NCBI GenBank assembly: GCA_013416455.1
Contig: JACCES010000009.1
Span: forward strand, 124,001-188,000
Reading direction: 5' to 3'
Source: Alcaligenaceae bacterium
GTDB taxonomy: Bacteria; Pseudomonadota; Gammaproteobacteria; Burkholderiales; Burkholderiaceae_B
DNA length: 64,000 bases
Positions within the stretch are counted from its first letter, which is position 1. Each line of letters starts with the position of its first letter. Below, piece by piece: positions 44,043 to 53,401 of this stretch. The notes beneath the pieces are model-generated. The model was not told the origin of the DNA and ran no database searches. It saw only the letters and a program-made list of their open reading frames with translations. Both the position numbers and the translations under genes were made by a program.

Positions 44043-44771
44043 TCATTCGACCGTGCTCGCGCTCCAGAAAACCTGGCGCACATGAGGCAGCGAACGCAAA
44101 CGCTCCAGCAGGGCATCCAGCTCATCACCGTCCACCGACATGGGCAAAAGGGCCGCCTCGATCTGGACCTCGCCGGAAGCGAGCGTTTCGATTTCGATAT
44201 CCCGCAGCGGCAGCTTGCCGGCGCTGAAGACTTCTTCCAGGCTGGCGCGGGCCTGATCACGATGCGCCATGTCGGCGACCAGGGAAATCGAATAGGTTGC
44301 CTCGACCATCGTGACATCGATGGGCTCGCGATTGATGCGGTCGACCACGGGCCGCAGCAGCGTGTTGGCGGCAAGCACGAACAGCGCGCCCAGCACCGCC
44401 TCGAAGAACAGGTCCGCGCCCGCGGCGCTGCCCACGGCCGCGGAACCCCACAGGGTCGCGGCGGTATTGATGCCGCGGACATTGCCTTCCTCGCGCATGA
44501 TCACACCCGCGCCCAGGAACCCCACGCCCGAAACGACGTAGGCGATCACATGCAGCGGGCTGGTGCCGCCACCATGCAGTTCGTAATAGCGCACCGCGAC
44601 GTCCACGAACAAAGCCGCGCCGACGCAGACCAGCACATTCGTGCGCAGCCCGGCCGTGCGCTGGCGGATCTGGCGCTCCAGGCCAATGGCGCCGCCCAAC
44701 AGGAAGGCGGTGGTCAGGCTGACCAGCGTGTCGAGCAGCGAGGAGAAGTTGGCGTATTGAACGATCTGCAT
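44043..44771 (-). CDS. MgtC/SapB family membrane protein
   Basis: A 242-residue protein with an MgtC N-terminal domain of four or five helices: LLGGAIGLERQIRQRTAGLRTNVLVCVGAALF, VSGVGFLGAGVIMREEGNVRGINTAATLWGSAAVG (the family signature), then a soluble ACT-like C-terminal domain (about 150-242). Related proteins help survival in low Mg2+ or in macrophages by acting on the F-ATPase, but non-pathogen copies have unclear roles. ATG 44771 has a poor ribosome site. It is convergent with the oxidoreductase. Confidence 0.9.
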   Translation of the reverse strand: MQIVQYANFSSLLDTLVSLTTAFLLGGAIGLERQIRQRTAGLRTNVLVCVGAALFVDVAVRYYELHGGGTSPLHVIAYVVSGVGFLGAGVIMREEGNVRGINTAATLWGSAAVGSAAGADLFFEAVLGALFVLAANTLLRPVVDRINREPIDVTMVEATYSISLVADMAHRDQARASLEEVFSAGKLPLRDIEIETLASGEVQIEAALLPMSVDGDELDALLERLRSLPHVRQVFWSASTVE

Positions 44772-45174
44772 GGGACGAGCATAGTATGAAAATGTTACGC
44801 CCACATGGAAACCGGGGTAAAAAAAGACCCGCCGAATCACTGGATTCTGGCGGGCCCAACTGGCCATCAATGGCCGAGGAGACAATCTTCGCCGGCAAGT
44901 AACGCGCCCGGCTATTCTTCAGATCCCTTCAATTGAGTATAGCTATGCATATCATACGCGTTCGAGCGGCCGCCGGTGGAATCCTGAAGCCGGAAGACGA
45001 CACGCCGTGGCGTATCGAAAGACGGAGGCAATCGGGCAAATAGGGCCGTACCGTCTTCACCGCTTGCAATTCAGCGCTAGGGAAATAGGGGTTTACCGCG
45101 TACCCTGATCAGGTGACAGCCAATGACAGCCGGCCGTACGGGATCTTCCCCGGCTGGCGACCAGGAGGCCAAAT
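44772..45174. other. Intergenic region without recognisable gene
   Basis: These 403 bases separate mgtC from a small reading frame. I see no coding pattern, tRNA or clear terminator. AT-rich patches near 44930-44960 could hold the leftward mgtC promoter. Confidence 0.5.
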
Positions 45175-45369
45175 ATGGGCACCAAATTGTATGTCGACCT
45201 TAAAAGCGCTCTGGGCCGCAAGCCCTCGATTACAGTGAAAGTCAGGGACATAGAGCGCACCATCGGCGAGGACTGGCTTTTGGAATTCAGTGCGCAGGCC
45301 GATGAGCTGGGGGCCCGACTCGACCCCCACCCCACCGACGAGTCCTTAATCTCGGTCACCAGGATTTGA
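45175..45369 (+). CDS. Small hypothetical protein (64 aa)
   Basis: A 64-residue frame whose ATG is preceded by AGGAGG at an ideal six to seven bases, which is the main reason to accept it. The product is hydrophilic and mixed-charge (VDLKSALGRKPSITVKVRDIERTIGEDWLLEF), without transmembrane helix or signal. I do not recognise it. It is convergent with the YciF-like gene. The reverse strand is also open here, so coding potential alone is not decisive. Confidence 0.45.
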   Translation: MGTKLYVDLKSALGRKPSITVKVRDIERTIGEDWLLEFSAQADELGARLDPHPTDESLISVTRI

Positions 45370-45418
45370 ACCCGGAGAGGCGGGGGAAATCACATCCCAC
45401 GCCTCTTGTCCGCTTCGT

Positions 45419-45913
45419 TCAGGCTTCGGCGGCCTTGGCGTTGGCACCGCTTTCGGCCAGCATTGTGAGCTTTTCGTCGGTGGCCTTTTCTTCAGCCAGC
45501 GTTTCCTTCAGCAGTTTGACGGCGTCGGAATAGCCCAACTGCTTGCCAAGCTCGCACAAGGTTCCATAGCTGGCGATTTCGTAGTGTTCCACCTTCTGCG
45601 CCCCCCCGATCAAGGCCGCGTCCCGCACCGGCCCCTTGGCCACCGCTTCGATCACTTCCTTACCTTCTTCGACAAGCCCCTCCATGGCGGCGCACTTGAT
45701 GCGCTTGAGCTTGATATCCAGAAGATCGACCACCTTGTCGATTCTTTCTATCTGACCCTGAGTCTCTTCCAGATGCGCTGCGAAGGCAGCTTCCAGATCC
45801 GGGTTTTCCGCAGCCCGGGCCAGGCGCGGCAGCGCCTTGCTCATCTGCTTTTCGGCACTATAGATATCGGACAGTTCGTGAATGAACAGATCCTGTAGGG
45901 TTTTGATAGCCAT
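45419..45913 (-). CDS. YciF/YciE-like ferritin-fold stress protein (DUF892)
   Basis: A 164-residue four-helix bundle of the DUF892 family. The N-terminus TLQDLFIHELSDIYSAEKQMSKALPRLARAA is the family hallmark; HLEETQGQIERI and EHYEIASYGTL supply His/Glu residues resembling a di-iron site. Members are induced by stationary phase and osmotic stress in enterobacteria. GGAG lies five bases before ATG 45913. Stand-alone gene after the cold-shock gene terminator. Confidence 0.92.
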   Translation of the reverse strand: MAIKTLQDLFIHELSDIYSAEKQMSKALPRLARAAENPDLEAAFAAHLEETQGQIERIDKVVDLLDIKLKRIKCAAMEGLVEEGKEVIEAVAKGPVRDAALIGGAQKVEHYEIASYGTLCELGKQLGYSDAVKLLKETLAEEKATDEKLTMLAESGANAKAAEA

Positions 45914-46078
45914 GCTTGCTCCACGTGAAAGGCGCGTCAGAACGTCGCAGCCTGCGGAAAGACAAGCAAGCGAGGTGCCTCGCCTCTGCCCCTGACGCTA
46001 CCATCGAGGCGTGCCGTAGGGCACACACCCGTCTGCCATCAGAAATACAACCTGCCCGGCCGACGGGCGACCGGCATC

Positions 46079-46115
46079 AAAAAGGCCGAACCCAATGTTT
46101 CAAAGGGCTCGGCCT
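46079..46115 (-). terminator. Intrinsic terminator of the cold-shock gene
   Basis: On the minus strand AGGCCGAGCCC pairs with GGGTTCGGCCT (one G-U pair) around an 11-base loop and is followed by TTTTT (46083-46079). It lies 45 bases after the cold-shock gene stop and is one of the clearest intrinsic terminators in the window. Confidence 0.85.
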
Positions 46116-46160
46116 CATCTGACCACTCTATCTGCCCACCAGCTCAGGCGGGCGAAGCGA

Positions 46161-46370
46161 TCAAATTATTTGAATGTTCGACGCTTGAGGGCCTTTTTGC
46201 CCCTGCGTTGCTACGAACGAAACTCGCTGGTTTTCTTCGAGGCTTTTATGACCAGAGCCTTGAATTTCGCTGTAGTGCGCGAAGAGGTCCTTGCCGCCCG
46301 ACTCAGGCATGATAAAGCCGAAGCCTTTGTCGTTGTTGAACCACTTCACAATACCGATTTCTGTTTTCAA
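46161..46370 (-). CDS. Cold-shock domain protein (CspA family)
   Basis: A 69-residue single-stranded nucleic acid-binding protein. RNP1 is KGFGFI (15-20) and the RNP2 position reads LFAHYSEI instead of the usual VFVHFS. The start is TTG 46370, with AGGA six bases upstream; no ATG is available and the protein begins [20 protein letters not shown] as expected, so the rare start is well supported. The leader of over 200 bases up to the tRNA may hold temperature-responsive structure, as in other csp genes. It has its own terminator. Confidence 0.93.
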   Translation of the reverse strand: MKTEIGIVKWFNNDKGFGFIMPESGGKDLFAHYSEIQGSGHKSLEENQRVSFVATQGQKGPQASNIQII

Positions 46371-46584
46371 TGTAAGTCCTAAGTTTTAGAAGGGAAAGAT
46401 ATCCCCGCAGCCACTATGGGGGCTGGAACACTTAAAAGCCAGCTCTGTTACCAAATAGCGCCCTTCTTGCCCGCCCCGGGGCGCTGGCGATCGCCCTCGC
46501 GCAGTTGTGCTTCACTTCATTCGCTGTGATCAACTCAGGGCGGGACTTGCACCCGCAGGAGTACGCCCATGCTGAGCGCACATG

Positions 46585-46610
46585 AAAAAACCGCTCCGGT
46601 CAGGGAGCGG
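46585..46610 (-). terminator. Intrinsic terminator of tRNA-Lys
   Basis: On the minus strand CCGCTCC and GGAGCGG form a 7-bp stem with a 6-base loop, followed by TTTTTT (46590-46585). It lies 28 bases after the tRNA. Confidence 0.88.
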
Positions 46611-46638
46611 CTAATTTCTTGATTCCATTAGGATTTTC

Positions 46639-46714
46639 TGGTGGGTCGTGCGCGACTCGAACGCGCGACCAACGGATTAAAAGTCCGCTGCTCTACCGAC
46701 TGAGCTAACGACCC
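46639..46714 (-). tRNA. tRNA-Lys (anticodon TTT)
   Basis: A 76-base tRNA including an encoded CCA end (46641-46639). The acceptor arms GGGTCGT/ACGACCC, D-arm GCTC-AGTCGGTA-GAGC, anticodon arm GCGGA-CTTTTAA-TCCGT (anticodon at 46681-46679) and T-arm GCGCG-TTCGAGT-CGCGC all pair correctly. A good terminator follows. Confidence 0.97.
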
Positions 46715-46801
46715 ATATCCATACGGAGTCAAGTTTTCTATTATGGCCTATACCGCACAGTACTGTCAATCAAAAACCTGTTGAACACAGACAGTCCCGC
46801 C

Positions 46802-47488
46802 TCACTGGTCAAAGACCAGCCGGTTCGGCGCCAGGATGATGATGCGGCGCTCAATGACTGCGATCACTTTCTGCGCGCGCATCTGCTTCAGGACGCGCGT
46901 GACACTGACACGGCTCAGGCCCGTCATTCGGGCGATCTCCGCATGTGTCAGGGAAATGGCCAGCAGCATGCCCCTGGCGGGCATGGCGATAGGCCGACCG
47001 TGCAGTTGCATCAGGCGGTTCAGAAGTTCGCCCACGCGTATCCAGGGCTCTCCGCGAAACACGTGCAACAGGCGCTGCGCACAGGTGTAATGCCGCATGG
47101 CGAGCACCCGCAGGAAAACCCAGGCCAGTTCGGGGTGATGGGGCAGCGCCACCTGGAGTCGTCTGATATTGAACGACAGCAGCGCCGAATCCTGTGTCGC
47201 CGTGGCCGTACCGTGGCAAGGCTCGCCAGTCAGCGCCGGCCCTTCGCCAAACAGGCCGTTGCGGCCCAGCAGATCGAATATCGCAGTCTCGCCGTCGGGA
47301 AACAAAGCGGACAGCTCCACCTCCCCATCGAGCACGAAATACACCTGCTGGACTTGTTCCCCTTGCCGGTAGATGGCCGTACCTTTGCGAACCAGAAGGC
47401 GTTGCGCCAAATGCTCCGCCCGTCTCCATACGGCAGCGCAGTCATCGCTCATATACCAGGTGTTGCGCGCCAGCGATGTCCCGTGCAT
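46802..47488 (-). CDS. Crp/Fnr family transcriptional regulator
   Basis: A 228-residue regulator with an N-terminal cyclic-nucleotide-type beta-roll (VRKGTAIYRQGEQVQQVYFVLDGEVELSALFPDG, about 33-66) and a C-terminal winged helix (LTHAEIARMTGLSRVSVTRVLKQMRAQ, about 183-209). There are no Fnr-type iron-sulfur cysteines at the N-terminus, and the nucleotide-binding Arg/Ser signature of true Crp is not evident, so the effector is unknown. The start is ATG 47488 or ATG 47452, neither with a strong ribosome site. It is divergent from the GGDEF-EAL gene; a 12-bp palindrome (47585-47596) in between could be its site. Confidence 0.88.
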   Translation of the reverse strand: MHGTSLARNTWYMSDDCAAVWRRAEHLAQRLLVRKGTAIYRQGEQVQQVYFVLDGEVELSALFPDGETAIFDLLGRNGLFGEGPALTGEPCHGTATATQDSALLSFNIRRLQVALPHHPELAWVFLRVLAMRHYTCAQRLLHVFRGEPWIRVGELLNRLMQLHGRPIAMPARGMLLAISLTHAEIARMTGLSRVSVTRVLKQMRAQKVIAVIERRIIILAPNRLVFDQ

Positions 47489-47584
47489 ATTGTTCTTACA
47501 TCGACCTTATCAACTCGATAGTATGAAGACTACAAATTCATGATTCGGTCGCTCTGTAACTTCAGATACAAAGAAGAAAAAACT

Positions 47585-47596
47585 TGTTACGTAACA
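47585..47596. promoter_or_regulatory. 12-bp perfect palindrome TGTTACGTAACA, candidate operator
   Basis: A perfect palindrome between the divergent Crp/Fnr regulator and the GGDEF-EAL gene, 11 bases before a very strong ribosome site. Likely an operator, perhaps for the neighbouring regulator. Confidence 0.5.
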
Positions 47597-47606
47597 TCTG
47601 GCCGAT

Positions 47607-47617
47607 AAGGAGGAAGG
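47607..47617 (+). promoter_or_regulatory. Very strong ribosome binding site in a frame different from the GGDEF-EAL gene
   Basis: AAGGAGGAAGG is followed after a few bases by ATG 47622. That ATG opens a 68-codon frame ending at 47828, not the frame of the GGDEF-EAL protein. It may start a leader peptide or mark a frameshift. Confidence 0.6.
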
Positions 47618-47682
47618 CCGGATGTTGTGGTGCATGCATGGCATTTGGCCAGAGCGCCGCGGGACGCCGGGACGAAATTCGC

Positions 47683-49449
47683 ATGGCTGCAATAAGAGAA
47701 CACCGGCTGTGTTCATGGATACCCCGGCGCGCAAATCCCTTGAAACGCCAGTTGGACGAGGCGCTGAAGGAGTTGGGCGAGCTGCGGGCGGCTCTGGATG
47801 CGCACGCCATAGTTGCGATCACCGATAGGCGCGGCGTGATCATCAAGGTGAACGAGAAGTTCTGCCAGATATCCAAGTACTCTCGCCAGGAGCTGCTGGG
47901 CGCCACGCACCGGGTCATCAATTCCGGCCATCACCCCAAGGCGTTCTTTGACAATCTCTGGAGAACCATCTCGTCGGGGCGGGTGTGGCAGGGGGAAATC
48001 TGCAACCAGTCCAAGGACGGCAGGCTGTACTGGGTCGCCACGACCATCGTCCCCTTCCTGGGCGACGATGGAAAGCCGGTACGGTACGTCAGTATCCGGG
48101 CCGACATTACGCAGCGCAAGCTCGCGGAGCAGTTGGCAAGGAAAATGGCCTTTTATGATCCTCTGACCAACCTGCCGAACCGGCGCCTGCTCACGGACCG
48201 GATCCGCCATGCGAGCCTGGCCACGCGGTCGCAGGGCCATGCATGCGCCCTGGTGCTGCTGGATTTCGACCATTTCAAAGAGATCAACGATACGCTGGGG
48301 CACAACCTGGGAGACAAGTTGCTGTGCCAGGCCGCGGATCGGCTGCGCCGCAATGTGCGGGAATCGGATACGGTCGCCCGGCTCGGTGGCGACGAGTTCG
48401 TCGTGCTGCTGGAATCGCTGGACGCCGACCTGGATTCCGCCCTGATCAAGACAATGGCCATCTCGGAAAAGATACGAAATGCGATGGCGGCGGGTTTCGT
48501 TGCCGATGGCAGGCACATGCACTCGACCGTCAGCATAGGCGTCACGCTGTTCAACGATAAGACACGGCAGCAGGACGTGCTGAAGCAGGCGGACATGGCG
48601 CTCTACCAGGCAAAGGCCCGGGGGCGCAACCAGATCTGCCTGTTCGATGCATCCCTTCAGTCCGCAGTCGAGGAACATGCCAAGCTGATGGCCGACCTGC
48701 GGTACGCCGTCATTCGGCAGGAATTCCGGCTCTTCTATCAACCGGTGGTCAACGCCGCGGGGATACCCGCAGGCTACGAAGCTCTGCTGCGCTGGGAACA
48801 TCCTGAAAGGGGGCGGGTCTCACCCGCCGGCTTCATTGGACAGCTCGAACAGTCCGGCCTGATCCTGCCAGTGGGAAAGTGGGTGCTTCGAACCGCCTGT
48901 CGCCAGCTGGAAGCGTGGGGCCGGGACCAGGCAACCGCGCATCTGACCCTGGCCATAAACGTCAGCGCGAAACAGTTCCTGGATCCGGACTTCGTCGCCG
49001 AGGTACGGCAGGCGCTTGCGGTATCTGGCGCCAACCCGCAGCGGCTGTACCTGGAGCTGACCGAGAGCACATTCCATAGCGACGTCGAACAGCTCATCGA
49101 CAAAATGAACCGTCTGAGGCATGAGGGAGTCCGCTTTTCATTGGACGACTTCGGCACAGGCTATTCGTCGTTGAGCTACCTGAAACGCCTGCCCCTGGCC
49201 CGGCTAAAGATAGACCGGTCGTTCGTCCGCAACATACTGACCGACCCCGATGATGCCGCCATCGTAAGAACCATCCTGGAGCTGGCCCGGTTCCTGGAAC
49301 TGGATGTGGTGGCCGAAGGCGTGGAAACCATGGAGCAGGCCGACTTCCTGCGGGCCAATCACTGCGCCGCCTTCCAAGGCTACCTGTTCGGCGGGCCCGA
49401 ACCATTGGAGGCGGTTCCCAGCACCGACACAGACATGAGGGCCAGATGA
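47683..49449 (+). CDS. PAS-GGDEF-EAL cyclic-di-GMP signalling protein
   Basis: About 588 residues, cytoplasmic. A short coiled coil ([19 protein letters not shown]) leads into a PAS domain ([34 protein letters not shown]), a GGDEF domain ([17 protein letters not shown]; active-site motif [13 protein letters not shown] intact) and an EAL domain ([13 protein letters not shown], in the place of the EAL signature: reads EALLRW; metal ligands [26 protein letters not shown] and AEGVE are present). Both synthesis and hydrolysis of c-di-GMP are possible. The start is unsure: ATG 47683 is used, but the best ribosome site points to another frame. The stop overlaps the chemoreceptor start by 4 bases. 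Confidence 0.88.
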   Translation: MAAIREHRLCSWIPRRANPLKRQLDEALKELGELRAALDAHAIVAITDRRGVIIKVNEKFCQISKYSRQELLGATHRVINSGHHPKAFFDNLWRTISSGRVWQGEICNQSKDGRLYWVATTIVPFLGDDGKPVRYVSIRADITQRKLAEQLARKMAFYDPLTNLPNRRLLTDRIRHASLATRSQGHACALVLLDFDHFKEINDTLGHNLGDKLLCQAADRLRRNVRESDTVARLGGDEFVVLLESLDADLDSALIKTMAISEKIRNAMAAGFVADGRHMHSTVSIGVTLFNDKTRQQDVLKQADMALYQAKARGRNQICLFDASLQSAVEEHAKLMADLRYAVIRQEFRLFYQPVVNAAGIPAGYEALLRWEHPERGRVSPAGFIGQLEQSGLILPVGKWVLRTACRQLEAWGRDQATAHLTLAINVSAKQFLDPDFVAEVRQALAVSGANPQRLYLELTESTFHSDVEQLIDKMNRLRHEGVRFSLDDFGTGYSSLSYLKRLPLARLKIDRSFVRNILTDPDDAAIVRTILELARFLELDVVAEGVETMEQADFLRANHCAAFQGYLFGGPEPLEAVPSTDTDMRAR

Positions 49450-50990
49450 GAGACAACAGGCCGGTTACGCAGCAAGAGCACGACTTCGCAGACGACGCGA
49501 CATTGATGTCCACGACTGATCATGAAGGCTACATCACCTACGCCAACGAGGCGTTCAACGAGGTCAGCGGATTCAGCCCTCAGGACCTCCTGGGTCAGCC
49601 GCACAACATCGTCCGGCATCCGGACATGCCCCGGGAAGCGTTTGCCGACATGTGGACGACCCTGAAGCAAGGGGAACCTTGGACGGCCCTGGTGAAGAAC
49701 CGCCGGAGCAATGGGGACCACTACTGGGTAAGGGCCAATGCGGTCCCGATCATCAGAGACGGTGTGAACGAAGGTTACATGTCCGTGCGAACCAAGCCGA
49801 GCCGGCGGGAAATCGAGCAGTTCGAACCGCTGTACCTGGCCATGTCCCGGCGGCAAGCCTCCGGCCGCAGACTCTACAAAGGCGTGCTGTTGCGCACCGG
49901 CCCGGGCATATTGCTGGATATGTTCAAAGTGCTGTCGGTGCGCGGGCGCATCCGCCTGAATGTCGGGCTGCTGTGGCTGGCGCTGATGGCCGGCCTCTTC
50001 CTGTTCGGCGGTGATCCGGCACAGACGGCGGCCACCGCATCGCTGGCAAGCGCGCTGTCGGCGATCCTGTGTCTGGCGCTCGAAAGGCAGCTGGCGAGAC
50101 CGCTCGAACTGCTCAGGCGTAGAGCCCTGGATGTGGCTACGGGGAACAACCGGAATGTCATGAACTTGGACCGCGTCGATGAAATCGGCATGACCATGCG
50201 AACCATCAGCCAACTGGGCCTGATGTTCCGCTGGCTGGTCGATGACGTGAGCGAGCAGGCGGTGGCGGTAAGGACAGCCGTCAACAGCATCGCCAGAGGC
50301 AATCAGGATCTCGATGTCCGCACCGAGCAGGCATCGGCCAGTATCGAGTCGACGGCGTCCGCCATGGAGGAAATGATCGCCACGGTCCAGAACAACGCGG
50401 AAACCGCGGAACAGGCCAATGTATTGTCGGGCGCAGCCTCCCGGGCTGCGGAGCGGGGAGGCGAAGCCATGGCGCAGATCGTAGCCACCATGCAGGACAT
50501 TTCCACGGACTCCCGGCGCATCATGGACATCATCGGCATCATCGACGAAATTGCCTTCCAGACCAATTTTCTGGCTCTCAATGCGGCGGTCGAGGCGGCG
50601 CGCGCGGGTGCGCAGGGCCGGGGGTTTGCCGTGGTCGCGAGCGAAGTGCGCGCACTTGCCCAGCGCAGCGCGGCCTCGGCCCAGGAAATCAAGACCCTGA
50701 TCGAGGCAAGCGCCACAAAAATCGAGGCGGGATCGCGGATGGTCGATGAAGCAGGGCAGGTCATCGACCGCATCGTTGCGCAGGCCCAGCAGGTGTCGAG
50801 CCTGATCGCCGAAATCAGCACCGCCACGCGCGAACAGAGCGAAGGTATCGGCCAGATCGGGCAGGTCGTGACGCACATGGATCACCTGACGCAGCAGAAT
50901 GCCTCGCTGGTGAAGCGCAGTGCCGCCGCGTCAGCGGATCTGGATTGGCAGGCCGGCCAGTTGGTCGAGGCGGTCAGGGTGTTCCGGTAA
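49446..50990 (+). CDS. Aer-like methyl-accepting chemotaxis protein with PAS domain
   Basis: A 514-residue chemoreceptor. The N-terminal PAS domain (about 15-120; [34 protein letters not shown] is the Aer-type sequence) probably binds FAD and senses redox state. Two short hydrophobic stretches (about 175-210) form a membrane hairpin, followed by a HAMP-like segment and the signalling coiled coil with the invariant hairpin tip [38 protein letters not shown]. It is translationally coupled to the c-di-GMP protein (ATGA), so oxygen/energy taxis and c-di-GMP may be linked. No che genes are in the window. Confidence 0.92.
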   Translation: MRDNRPVTQQEHDFADDATLMSTTDHEGYITYANEAFNEVSGFSPQDLLGQPHNIVRHPDMPREAFADMWTTLKQGEPWTALVKNRRSNGDHYWVRANAVPIIRDGVNEGYMSVRTKPSRREIEQFEPLYLAMSRRQASGRRLYKGVLLRTGPGILLDMFKVLSVRGRIRLNVGLLWLALMAGLFLFGGDPAQTAATASLASALSAILCLALERQLARPLELLRRRALDVATGNNRNVMNLDRVDEIGMTMRTISQLGLMFRWLVDDVSEQAVAVRTAVNSIARGNQDLDVRTEQASASIESTASAMEEMIATVQNNAETAEQANVLSGAASRAAERGGEAMAQIVATMQDISTDSRRIMDIIGIIDEIAFQTNFLALNAAVEAARAGAQGRGFAVVASEVRALAQRSAASAQEIKTLIEASATKIEAGSRMVDEAGQVIDRIVAQAQQVSSLIAEISTATREQSEGIGQIGQVVTHMDHLTQQNASLVKRSAAASADLDWQAGQLVEAVRVFR

Positions 50991-50998
50991 CCGAACCG

Positions 50999-51020
50999 GC
51001 GGCCGCCCGGGGGCGGCCGC
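50999..51020. terminator. Hairpin between convergent chemoreceptor and GH31-like genes
   Basis: GCGGCCGCC-CGGG-GGCGGCCGC is a 9-bp stem with a 4-base loop just after the chemoreceptor stop and before the GH31-like stop. No T-run; probably bidirectional. Confidence 0.6.
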
Positions 51021-51029
51021 GGCCTATGT

Positions 51030-53252
51030 TCAGCGCGCCCGGGAAATACGCACCTCGGCCCCACGCCGCTTGACCTCGAGGCCTTCGGACGGCAGGATGC
51101 GCAGGCCTTCGAGGCCCTTGATGTAGCTGGAGCCCTGCATCTGCATTACCCGGATCTTGTTGCGCATGACGACCGGGCTGTGCTCGGGCATGCCGAACAT
51201 CCAGACTTCGTCGAGCAGGCGCGCCGAGTTGAAGTCGGCGGTATGCAGGCCGCCCGGCCCCAGGCAGAGCATGTGGCCTTCGCGCCCGAATACCGGCATG
51301 GTATCCAGCCCGGAATCGACCTCGAGTATCGTGCCGCCTTCGTAGCGCCAGCCGGTGTTCAGATCCCACCATGCCTGCCCTTCCGGAAGGTAGACGCGCG
51401 AAGCGCCACCCGGTTCGAGGACGGGCGCCACCAGCAATGCCGGCCCGAACAGATACTGGGTGTCCCAGGCCTGCGCCACGGCATCGGCCGGGAAGCTGAG
51501 CGCCATGGAACGCTGGACCGGCAGGCCGGTGCGTACCGCATCCTCGATGATGCCCAGCACGTATGGAATGAGACGGTAGCGCCATTGCAGCCAATGACGC
51601 ACTAGCGCCTGCGTGGATGCATCGAAGGCCGACGGCAGCAGGCCGGGCGTGCCCTGGAAGGAAAAATTCGCCGAGAACACGCAGGCGGCCAGCCAGCGCA
51701 AGTACAGTTCCGGCGTCATTGCATCCAGGGGGTTTTGAGCCGAGCCAAGCCGGTGGGTCTGCACCGGAATGCCGCTGTCGCCCACTGACAGCGCCGCACG
51801 CAGGCTGTGTTCCATGCCGGCCCAGGTGTTCTCGCAGCGCGGCCCTTCCTGCCAGGCGCTGCGCTGAACCGCCGGATGCAGGTCCGTGCTGACGACCACG
51901 CCTTCCTGCGGGGTGCGATGGCCGGCCACGGCATCGAACAGTGCGCGGCGCGCCAGCAGCGGATATGCCGTGCGCAGCACGGCACCGCACTCGCCTCCCC
52001 TTGCGGTCACGTCGTCGGGGATGTCTGCCTGCACGCTGCAAACGGGCGCGCCCAGCCCTTCATCGACAGCCTGGCGCTGGCGCTCCACCCACAGTTTGTA
52101 GACGTCCTTGTTGGTGAGATCGAGCAGGCCATAGGGCTGGGCACCGCTGGATTCATTGCCGGCGAACACGCAGGCGGAACCGTCTTCGTCGCGGATCAGC
52201 AGCCAGCCACGGTCTTCCCATTCCTCGAAAAGCTGCGTGCCCTGAAGCACCGCCGGCAAGGTGGGCGCGGCCAGCTGCACATTGGCCTTCTGCAGCCGCG
52301 CATGGAATTCACGCGCATCGCCGCAGCGCGCCGCATTCCATTCGAAAACCGGCTTGTCGCTCTGAAAGCCATAAGGCATGGGAGCCGCCATCTGCAATGT
52401 GTCGACGCTCCAGTCGTTGGCGCGGAACGTCTCCACGATGGCCAGCGTTTCGTCCAGCGACATGCCGGGCGCCTGTTCCAGCCAGACCCCCATCGGCCAC
52501 AGCCCCGGCTGGCCGGCCCGGCCGGTGAGCGCCGTGAACTGGTTGATGATCTCGGATGGTTCGCCCGCAAAGAGAAAGACGTCCAGCACCTTGTCGTGCA
52601 CGGCGTAGCGGCAGGCATCGGGCACAGTGCCGGCCAGATCGTACTCGACACGGCCGAGCGTATTGACATACAGGCCCCAGCCCTCGGTGCTCCACAGCAG
52701 GGACGCCGCCCTGGCCGCGGGATCGTCCGACACCAGTACGCATCCGCGGCGGTCCGGATCGCCGGCCGTCTCGCCGAGGCCGTGCAGGTATTCCTCGGGT
52801 TCCAGCCCCGTGGCCAGCCGCCACACGGCCTCGCCATTGTGCTCGCCCTGCTTCAGCGCGTCTTCGGGGACACTGCGCAGCAGACAGCGGTCACCCCGGT
52901 ACAGGGCGAACCGCAACGGCGCGGAAGATATCTCGAGGGCAATCTCGCCCTGCTCCATCCTCCATGCGCCGGCGGCATCCATCAAGGAACTGGTCGCCAT
53001 TTCACCCACCGCCTCATCGCGAGCCAGCAGCATTTCGACATGCGCCTTCTGCCGCATGGTAGGTTTTTCCTCACGGGCGGCCAGCACATCGGGCGGAGCA
53101 CATCGGATGCGGTACACGCCCGGGGCGTGCGCCTCGATTTGCAGCGCAAGCCCGGCTTCCGGGACGGCGAAGTCGGCCCGGACGGCGCTTGCGTGAATGA
53201 ATTCAAGATGGGTCAGAGGGGTAACGTGAACTTGATCAGAGTCGTGCGGCAC
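51030..53252 (-). CDS. Glycoside hydrolase family 31-like protein, probably catalytically degenerate
   Basis: About 740 residues with the GH31 layout: an N-terminal beta-sandwich with GLETAG-type loop (LATGLEPEEYLHGLGETAG), a central barrel (GLWPMGVWLEQAPGMSLDETLAIVETFRAND) and a C-terminal sheet (LFGPALLVAPVLEPGGASRVYLPEGQAWWDLNTG). In active members the nucleophile sits in KTDFGE and the acid/base Asp in a WGGD-like motif. Here the first aligns with VQADIPDDV (Asp410, no GE) and the second with GPRCENTW (Glu474). Hydrolysis is therefore doubtful. GTG 53252 has GAGG eight bases upstream; ATG 53285 is the alternative. No sugar-transport genes are nearby. Alignment is by eye. Confidence 0.78.
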   Translation of the reverse strand: MPHDSDQVHVTPLTHLEFIHASAVRADFAVPEAGLALQIEAHAPGVYRIRCAPPDVLAAREEKPTMRQKAHVEMLLARDEAVGEMATSSLMDAAGAWRMEQGEIALEISSAPLRFALYRGDRCLLRSVPEDALKQGEHNGEAVWRLATGLEPEEYLHGLGETAGDPDRRGCVLVSDDPAARAASLLWSTEGWGLYVNTLGRVEYDLAGTVPDACRYAVHDKVLDVFLFAGEPSEIINQFTALTGRAGQPGLWPMGVWLEQAPGMSLDETLAIVETFRANDWSVDTLQMAAPMPYGFQSDKPVFEWNAARCGDAREFHARLQKANVQLAAPTLPAVLQGTQLFEEWEDRGWLLIRDEDGSACVFAGNESSGAQPYGLLDLTNKDVYKLWVERQRQAVDEGLGAPVCSVQADIPDDVTARGGECGAVLRTAYPLLARRALFDAVAGHRTPQEGVVVSTDLHPAVQRSAWQEGPRCENTWAGMEHSLRAALSVGDSGIPVQTHRLGSAQNPLDAMTPELYLRWLAACVFSANFSFQGTPGLLPSAFDASTQALVRHWLQWRYRLIPYVLGIIEDAVRTGLPVQRSMALSFPADAVAQAWDTQYLFGPALLVAPVLEPGGASRVYLPEGQAWWDLNTGWRYEGGTILEVDSGLDTMPVFGREGHMLCLGPGGLHTADFNSARLLDEVWMFGMPEHSPVVMRNKIRVMQMQGSSYIKGLEGLRILPSEGLEVKRRGAEVRISRAR

Positions 53253-53401
53253 AGCGCAATCCTCGGGCCATGGCCCAATAAGCATTCAAAAGCCATTATT
53301 CTGACGGATTTGGGCTATAAAATAAAATCCTGCTACATTCTGTCTTGGAGTTTGCCGGTTTGGCGAAGTTCCCGCCAGTCTTTTTCGCCCGTCTCCAGGC
53401 C

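Noticed and set aside
46639-46714. tRNA-Lys as an integration site
   Set aside because: No integrase gene, direct repeat of the tRNA end or foreign genes lie near it.
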